Origin: a virus
IMG/VR virus record: IMGVR_UViG_3300035670_000099
Location: 1 to 64,000 of that record
Strand: one strand, 5' to 3'
DNA: 64,000 bases
Positions 6,824 to 13,300 of the stretch are shown here, in pieces (the stretch's first letter is position 1; each line of letters begins with the position of its first letter). The position numbers and the translations under genes are program-made. Under the pieces are notes generated by a model that had not been told where the DNA came from, did not search any database, and saw nothing but the letters and a program-made list of their open reading frames with translations.

Positions 6824-7090
6824 CTATAGCTTGTTTTGCCAATGGTTGCCAAATACTCTAATACCACCAGAAGCAAAAGACATTATGGCTATGGTTAATG
6901 CCAATTTATTGAATATTTCAGCAGCAGCATTTTCCTTCTTTCTTGCATCAGCAAGTAGCGTGTCACCAAGAGACTCAATTAATTCTTCTATGTTGCCTGA
7001 AATAGGTGGTAAATAACCTAATTTCTTTATCTGAAGCACATGTAAAGGCACTGCGCACTTCAAAAACGTTAATACTTGGTTTTCCATCAT
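6824..7090 (-). CDS. Hypothetical protein, 88 aa
   Basis: Mostly helical (MMENQVLTFLKCAVPLHVLQ; IEELIESLGDTLLADARKKE), ending with a hydrophobic segment (LALTIAIMSFASGGIRVFG) that could be one weak membrane helix. AAGGAGATATT before the ATG is a strong ribosome-binding site, and the gene is first behind the promoter at 7117-7145. No homologue recognised. Confidence 0.6.
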   Translation of the reverse strand: MMENQVLTFLKCAVPLHVLQIKKLGYLPPISGNIEELIESLGDTLLADARKKENAAAEIFNKLALTIAIMSFASGGIRVFGNHWQNKL

Positions 7091-7116
7091 AATATCTCCT
7101 TAATTACTCGTTATTC

Positions 7117-7145
7117 AATATAAACTACTTTTATTTTAATGTCAA
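7117..7145 (-). promoter_or_regulatory. Sigma70-type promoter, copy 4 of the repeated element
   Basis: On the minus strand: TTGACA, 17 bases, TATATT. The spacer AAAATAAAAGTAGTT is identical to copy 1; the upstream TTTTTCAGAAAAC is instead shared with the plus-strand promoter at 45544. Confidence 0.8.
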
Positions 7146-7196
7146 GTGTTTTCTGAAAAATATTTTAAATTTACACAACATTTATTACTCAATAAT

Positions 7197-7237
7197 CTAA
7201 AAAAAACAACATTAGCTAGTCTAATATTGTTTTTCTT
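7197..7237. terminator. Hairpin with flanking A and T runs
   Basis: AACAACATTAG pairs with CTAATATTGTT (one mismatch, or a G-U pair in minus-strand RNA), with A-rich and T-rich flanks. It lies in the 190-base gap before the methylase gene and probably insulates it from the minus-strand units to the left. It could act in either direction. Confidence 0.5.
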
Positions 7238-7283
7238 ATGTTAATCTAGTTTTTGTATTCATGTAATTCAATTTATTTTAAAA

Positions 7284-8126
7284 ATGAAACCATTAATTAG
7301 TTATTACGGCGGCAAACAAAGATTAGCATCTAAAATTGTTTCTTATTTACCAAACCATAATATTTATGTTGAGCCATTTTGTGGTGGCGCAGCAGTTCTT
7401 TTTGCTAAAGGTATTCCATATACAAATAGAAAATGTACATACAAAGAAGTAATTAATGATACTCAAGAATTACTAATAAATATGTATAGACAAGCTATTT
7501 TACATAAAGATGAATTTGAAATAATGATACAATCTACGATGTTTTCACAATCTGATCACAAAAGATCAAGAACAATCTTAAAAAATCCTCAAGAATACAA
7601 TGACTTAGATAAGGCGTGGGCTTATTTTTTTAATATCAATACTTCTTTTGCAAATAAATTATTCGGAGGATGGGGAATCTCTCGCGATCCAAATAGTTGT
7701 CCATCCCAAGAATGGATTAATCATAAACAAAGAATTTCTGCTATTTTAAATAGAATATCTGCTATTCATGCTTCTTGTGAAGATGCTTTGGATTGCATAA
7801 AAAGATGGGATAGTCCTAACACTTTGTTTTATGTAGACCCACCATACATAAATACAGATTGTGGACATTATAAAAAATATTCAATTGAAGATTATAGAAA
7901 TTTGTGTAATTTATTAGATACAATTCAAGGTAAATATGTTTTATCCGGTTATCAACAAGAAATCGAACCAAAATCTTTTCATCAAAAAATTAATTTTAAA
8001 GCAACAATGAGTGCAACAGGAGCAGGTAAAACTAGATTGCAAAAAAAGGTAAACAGTAAAAATGAGCGAGTTGAAATTATATATGTTCATGATAAAGATG
8101 CAAAAATTTTTAATTTAGAAAATTGA
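7284..8126 (+). CDS. dam: Dam-like (D12 class) DNA adenine N6-methyltransferase
   Basis: Residues 5-10 (SYYGGK) and 29-36 (VEPFCGGA) form the S-adenosylmethionine site. The catalytic DPPY motif is in FYVDPPYINT near residue 190. The order (FxGxG-like motif first, DPPY later) and the 280-residue length fit the D12 alpha class, which methylates adenine, commonly in GATC. The phage may use it to mask its DNA from host restriction. It lies upstream of an SSB-like protein and a ParB-like protein, a pairing common in phages. Target specificity cannot be read from the sequence. Confidence 0.9.
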   Translation: MKPLISYYGGKQRLASKIVSYLPNHNIYVEPFCGGAAVLFAKGIPYTNRKCTYKEVINDTQELLINMYRQAILHKDEFEIMIQSTMFSQSDHKRSRTILKNPQEYNDLDKAWAYFFNINTSFANKLFGGWGISRDPNSCPSQEWINHKQRISAILNRISAIHASCEDALDCIKRWDSPNTLFYVDPPYINTDCGHYKKYSIEDYRNLCNLLDTIQGKYVLSGYQQEIEPKSFHQKINFKATMSATGAGKTRLQKKVNSKNERVEIIYVHDKDAKIFNLEN

Positions 8127-8194
8127 AATTTTAAACACCAACTATTGTCAATATGTTTGTGATATACTAAATAAGTAACATTTGTATTAATACT

Positions 8195-8452
8195 ATGAAC
8201 TCAGCTGTAATTCAAGGTGTGGTAATGGACACACCAAAAAGCATGTTAATTAACAACAAACCAGCCATAGAGTTTGTTGTATCTGTTCCTTCCCTTAGAA
8301 AGGAGGAAAAGCCGTATCTATTACGTGCCAAAGGCATGGAGATACTAGGAATTGACATTGATGACAATGTCATTTTAGAGGGAAGAATATTGATTAACCA
8401 GGAGACAAAAAAGTCTGAATTGATGTTTAAAAATGCACAAATAGTTAAGTAA
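8195..8452 (+). CDS. Small OB-fold / SSB-like protein, 85 aa
   Basis: The pattern AVIQGVVMDTPKSMLINNKP, with alternating hydrophobic strands, then VILEGRILINQETKKSELMF, is that of a short OB-fold similar to single-strand binding proteins. It is shorter than SSB and lacks an acidic C-terminal tip. It may bind single-stranded DNA in replication or recombination. A strong bidirectional terminator follows. Confidence 0.5.
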   Translation: MNSAVIQGVVMDTPKSMLINNKPAIEFVVSVPSLRKEEKPYLLRAKGMEILGIDIDDNVILEGRILINQETKKSELMFKNAQIVK

Positions 8453-8466
8453 CATTTACAAACTAC

Positions 8467-8490
8467 ACCCCTGAGATTACTCAGGGGTTA
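8467..8490. terminator. Bidirectional terminator
   Basis: ACCCCTGAG and CTCAGGGGT make a perfect 9-bp stem with an ATTA loop, between the convergent genes ending at 8452 and 8491. Confidence 0.8.
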
Positions 8491-8799
8491 TTAGTTATTT
8501 ATTTTTTTGTGATTTTTCCAAAGTTGCTGTACATATTTCATATAATCAGGCAAAGCAACAGTCCAATGAATTCCAAATATTGATTGTGCCAACATTATAG
8601 CTTTAGTGGATGGATCTACATACATAGGGACGTGAGTTCTTAGATTAGCTTTGCAATTGTAGATAAGTATTTGAGATTTATCATTGCTAATTTCAAGTTG
8701 CGTAAACAAGTTAGTTTGTTTATTCAAACTAACCAAAAATTCATAAATTTCCTCTACTCCAAGGAAAGACACTTCAGCTAAATGTTTGTAAGGCAACAT
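8491..8799 (-). CDS. Hypothetical protein, 102 aa
   Basis: A soluble protein (MLPYKHLAEVSFLGVEEIYE) with no recognised family. TTAGGAGTGTAACAT before the ATG supplies the ribosome-binding site. It diverges from the ParB-like gene; the roughly 40-base spacer is AT-rich and must hold both starts. Confidence 0.6.
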   Translation of the reverse strand: MLPYKHLAEVSFLGVEEIYEFLVSLNKQTNLFTQLEISNDKSQILIYNCKANLRTHVPMYVDPSTKAIMLAQSIFGIHWTVALPDYMKYVQQLWKNHKKINN

Positions 8800-8838
8800 T
8801 ATGTTACACTCCTAATAAATGTTAAATAAACTTGAACA

Positions 8839-9417
8839 ATGATTAAAGTATCACAAATAGAACAATGGGAACTTAGTCGTATTATTCCCTATGAAGCAAA
8901 CGCAAAATTACATCCAGATGAGCAGCTAGAGCAGATAGCAGCATCAATAGCTGAGTTTGGATTTTTAGATCCAATAGCTGTGGATGAATCTAACGTTATT
9001 CTAGAAGGGCATGGTAGACTTGCAGCAGCGACTAGACTAAAGATTAAAACAGTCCCTGTCATTGTCATAGCTGGCTTGTCTAAAGCACAAAAAAGTGCAT
9101 ATAGACTCGCGCATAATAAGTTGACAATGAATTCCGGATTTAATCCGGAAGTACTTCGGAAGGAACTAGAATTTTTGGATTCAGTGGAGTTCAACATTGA
9201 ACTAACTGGATTTAGTTTAGATGACTTGAACTTTGATGACTTCCCTGAGTGGGAGGAAGAGTCCAGCAAAGAAGAATCCAGTGGTGATTACACCACTATC
9301 AAAATAACTGTTAGTCCAGAAGAAAAAGACTTGTTATTTGATATTATCGGAATTAAGAAAAATAACTCATCAGCGACAGAAATTGGTAGTGCTTTGATGA
9401 GTTATTTGAATCAATAA
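8839..9417 (+). CDS. ParB/Srx-fold nuclease-like protein
   Basis: Residues 10-90 match the ParB/Spo0J N-terminal domain: LSRIIPYEANAKLHPDEQLE, then IAASIAEFGFLDPIAVDE and the signature ILEGHGRLAAATRLKIKTVP. This fold binds CTP in chromosome partition proteins and acts as a nuclease or as the front half of methyltransferases in phages. The acidic linker near residue 140 and the C-terminal segment are not familiar. With the Dam-like gene nearby, it may act in DNA modification or replication rather than partition. Confidence 0.8.
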   Translation: MIKVSQIEQWELSRIIPYEANAKLHPDEQLEQIAASIAEFGFLDPIAVDESNVILEGHGRLAAATRLKIKTVPVIVIAGLSKAQKSAYRLAHNKLTMNSGFNPEVLRKELEFLDSVEFNIELTGFSLDDLNFDDFPEWEEESSKEESSGDYTTIKITVSPEEKDLLFDIIGIKKNNSSATEIGSALMSYLNQ

Positions 9418-9423
9418 AATGTA

Positions 9424-9753
9424 TTAAAAAACAACTTCCTCTTCTTGTTTTTTACCACCTAGTAGTTCAATCTGATCTACTAGAATCACCACTTTAGTCC
9501 TTTCTTCTCCTGACTTAGTGTCAAGCCAGGATTCTGTTTTAAATGCTCCTTTGACAGCGATTTGGCTGCCTTTCCTGACATAATTTGTTATTATGTCTCC
9601 TGTCTTTCCCCACGCCTCAATGTTGAACCAGTCTGTTACTTCTTTATTGCGAGTAACAGCTAAGCTAGTAGTGACTTTTACACTACCGCCTTCAAAATAT
9701 TTCACAGTTGGATCTTGTCCAACACGTCCTACCAATGTAACGGTGTTAATCAT
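9424..9753 (-). CDS. ssb: Single-stranded DNA-binding protein
   Basis: A typical bacterial SSB OB-fold: MINTVTLVGRVGQDPTVKYF, then DWFNIEAWGKTGDIITNYVR and GSQIAVKGAFKTESW. At 109 residues it consists of the core domain plus a very short acidic end (EEEVVF), so the long linker and DDDIPF-like tip of host SSB are largely absent. It coats single-stranded DNA during replication. It is co-directional with the DUF262-like gene upstream. Confidence 0.9.
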   Translation of the reverse strand: MINTVTLVGRVGQDPTVKYFEGGSVKVTTSLAVTRNKEVTDWFNIEAWGKTGDIITNYVRKGSQIAVKGAFKTESWLDTKSGEERTKVVILVDQIELLGGKKQEEEVVF

Positions 9754-9773
9754 AATTTTGTCGATATTGTACT

Positions 9774-10175
9774 TTAATTAAAACACATTTTATCTAAAGT
9801 GTCAATAGATATCGTAGTATCTAACATAACGACACATTCAATTATGGTTTTATTAAATTGCCTTTTCTTTTTTAGTGGCAAATTATTGAATTTAAGATTT
9901 AACAAACCATCGGTTGTGTTTGTCAGGACAAATTTGTCATCAACAAAATTGACTATTGTTTTAACAAATTGAATACTAGAATTAATGGGCAATACTTCCC
10001 TAGTATTTTCTAGTAAAAATATTGATGGCACTGGAAATCCAAACAATATATTTTCTATAGCACGTGATTGTTTAACCACGTCCCATTCCACGCAATTAGG
10101 CACAACAAGAACGCCTTTGTCAATTTGTTGCACCAACGATTCTATAGTGTGCAACTGATTATTTAAGTACTGCAT
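9774..10175 (-). CDS. Stand-alone DUF262-like protein (GmrS-like fold)
   Basis: Residues 8-60 follow the DUF262 pattern: HTIESLVQQIDKGVLVVPNC, WDVVKQSRAIENILFGFPVP, SIFLLE. DUF262 is the N-terminal NTPase-like half of GmrSD-type modification-dependent restriction enzymes and shares the ParB-type fold. Here the canonical catalytic motif is changed (PNCVEWD instead of PxxQRxxxW) and no DUF1524 HNH half follows. At 133 residues it is probably not a nuclease; it may be a decoy, a regulator or a remnant. A promoter (TTGACA, 18, TATTGT) lies at 10201-10230. Confidence 0.6.
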   Translation of the reverse strand: MQYLNNQLHTIESLVQQIDKGVLVVPNCVEWDVVKQSRAIENILFGFPVPSIFLLENTREVLPINSSIQFVKTIVNFVDDKFVLTNTTDGLLNLKFNNLPLKKKRQFNKTIIECVVMLDTTISIDTLDKMCFN

Positions 10176-10200
10176 GTTAATCAGTGTAATTTTAGTTTCT

Positions 10201-10230
10201 ACAATAAATTAAACATTTGTTTTGTGTCAA
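10201..10230 (-). promoter_or_regulatory. Sigma70-type promoter for the DUF262-like gene and SSB
   Basis: On the minus strand: TTGACA, 18 bases, TATTGT, 26 bases before the ATG. It lies in the divergent interval shared with the ribonucleotide reductase gene, whose own promoter I cannot fix. Confidence 0.7.
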
Positions 10231-10321
10231 TATGTTATATAAAATAAAATTTATTTTACAATCTACCAATAGAGACATTACTTGGTTTACAGTAAAATAG
10301 TTGTTGCATGAAAAAATCAAA

Positions 10322-13300
10322 ATGTCAGAAGATTTTGGTGCGTTAACTGGCAATCCAGTGTTCTTTAGAACATATAGCAGATTAACAGGACACGGAAGAG
10401 AGTCATGGGAGGAGATGTGCAAACGTTCCGTTGACGGATTAGCAAAGCTGGGGAAATTTACCCCAGAAGAAATAGAACTAGTCGCCAGAATGCAGAAAAG
10501 CATAAAAGCATTGCCATCTGGAAGATGGCTATGGGTAGGCGGCACAGAGTGGCTGGATAAGCCACAGAATTACAGTGGAGCATACAATTGTACGTCCACA
10601 AATTTAACCAACTGGGATGCTTTTGCATTCATGATGGATTTAGCCATGATGGGATGTGGCACAGGCGCTGTAATTGAGCCTAAATATTATCAGCAATTAC
10701 CTACCATCAAAAATAGAATAGACATTGAGATTATTGACAAAATAGGCGAAACCCCACCATCTGAAAGGCTGGACGAGACAGTAACTGTCTTGACAGAAGA
10801 CAGTTTTACGATAAAAGTCGGAGACAGCAGACAAGGATGGGTGGAAGCATACAAGCAATTACTCCAAGTAGCTTCTGATGACACCTTTAATGGAGTTGTG
10901 GTAGTCAAAGTGTCATTAGCCAATGTACGCCCCGCTGGGGAGAAATTAAAACAATTTGGTGGTGTTGCCAATCCAGTGAAATTAGAGAATTTGTTTTATA
11001 GATGTGCAAACATCTTAAACAAAGCACATGGTAGAAAACTAACGTCACTGGAATGCTGCTTGCTGATTGATGAAGCAGCAAGCACTATAGTGGCTGGGAA
11101 CATTAGACGCTCAGCGGGCATGCGCCAGTTCACTTCTAGTGATAACGTAGCTGCTAACGCTAAAGCAAATCTATGGGAGCAAACACCAACTGGAGAATGG
11201 AGAATAGATCCAGAGAAAGATGCTTTGCGCATGGCAAATCACACCAGAGTTTTTCACCAAAAGCCTACTTATGAGGAGGTGTTTGATTCAGTAACGAGTC
11301 AATATTGGAGTGGTGAAGGAGCAATACAGTGGGCGGGTGAAGCTGTCGCCAGAGCAAATGCAGATTTATTGATTACCCAAAAGCTAAAAGCAAAGTTTTT
11401 GACTGCTTACGAGAATGGTGAAGCTAAGCAATGGATAAGAAAGCATTATCCAGACATGCCACATGCGGAGATAGAACATAGAGTAAGTACATATGGATTA
11501 AATCCATGTGTTACTGCTGATACATGGATTCACACAGAAAAAGGAGCGAGGCAAGTTAAAGACTTGATAGGCAAACAAACAAGTGTTTACGTTGATGGAG
11601 AATTATTTAGCACCACACCTGAAGGTTTTTGGCTAACAGGAATCAAGCCTGTGCTAAAAGTAATTACTCAAGAAGGATATGAGTTGCGTTTAACTGACAA
11701 TCATCAGCTACTCAAAGTTACTGCTCAGACTCAGCATAAACAATATTCTGAGTGGACTGAAGCTAAAGATTTAAGTCCAGGACATTATATTTTAGTCCAC
11801 AACCATCGTGAAGCACAGCATTGGGACAGTTTTGGAACTTTTGACGAAGGCTGGTTAATTGGCAATTTAATTGGCAATGGCAGCATCTCATCAACGCAAT
11901 GGGGAAAAACAGCACTTTTACGATACTGGGAAGATTCTCAAGATGAGATGGGAAGACATGCTGTTGCTCTACTTAAAAAAACTGTTGATTATGCCGGAAC
12001 TACAGAATCTGGACATTACTATAAACAGCAGAATTATCGAGTAGTTCAATCAACAGGATTAGCTAGATTAGCTGCTAATTATGACGTTACGTTGGATAAT
12101 AAAATGCCAACAGGTAAAATTGAAGAAGCAAGTTATGAGTTTTACCGTGGTTTTTTACGTGGCTTATTTGATGCTGATGGCAGCGTGCAAGGGAATCAAC
12201 AAAAAGGCATTAGCATCAGATTGTCACAAAGCAATCTAGAGACTTTGAAAATAGTCCAAAGAATGCTGGCGAGATTAGGTATTATCTCAACAATTTATCA
12301 AAAAGCACAACATGAACTTGTTATCAGCAATGATAATGTCTGCGTCTTCCAAGACATTATTGGATTTCAAAAACCTGACAAAGTAAATCGCTTAAATGAA
12401 TTAATTACCAGATATGAGCCAAAATTAAATCGTGAGCGATTTGTAGTTAAAATCAAAGAGATTATACCCGATGGAGTAGAAGCAGTTTTTGACTGTACTG
12501 TTCCGGGAGTTTCTCGATTTGATGGTAATGGAATTGTCACCCATAATTGTGGTGAGATTATTGGTAGTAATTTCCACTGTGTTAGTGGTGACACGCTGCT
12601 AATTACCAAAGATGGATTACACGCAATCAAAGATGTTGTAGGATGCGATGTTGAAATTTGGAATGGTAGGAATTGGAGTCAAGTACAGCCATTCAAAACT
12701 GGCAGTTCTCGCGTTCTTTATCGTGTACGATTTGCGGATGGTACGTATTTAGATGCTACCGAATATCATAGATTCTTTGTTAAGGATAGGTTTGGCAAAG
12801 AATACAAAGAAGTACAGACAAAAGACTTAATGGATGCAAGCAAGTATCGTATTCACACCAAGCCATTTACTATTCAATATGATGATGGATTGGATATTGA
12901 TACTAATTATGCTTATAGCTTGGGAGTAGCCGTAGGAGATGGCACCACAGACAAAGACAACAACGCAAAAATAAGATTGTATGGCAAAAAAATTGCTTTG
13001 TCTGTGGCAGGCAATAAGTCTCCCATCAGGGAATATGAATACGTTACAAACTTCACTGATGTTACAAATTTAAGCTTTTCTGGGGAATTTCTGAAGAGTC
13101 TTAAAACCAAACCAGAAGCATTAAACATCATAGCAAGTTGGAATCGTGAAGCAATTTTGCATTTTATTGCTGGTTTAGCAGATACAGATGGAACAAATAG
13201 TAGCGGCAATGGTATTAGAATCTACATCTCTGATTATGACAGAGCGTATAGAATACAATTGTTGCTAATTAAGTGTGGTATTCGTTCTTCTGTCAATCTT

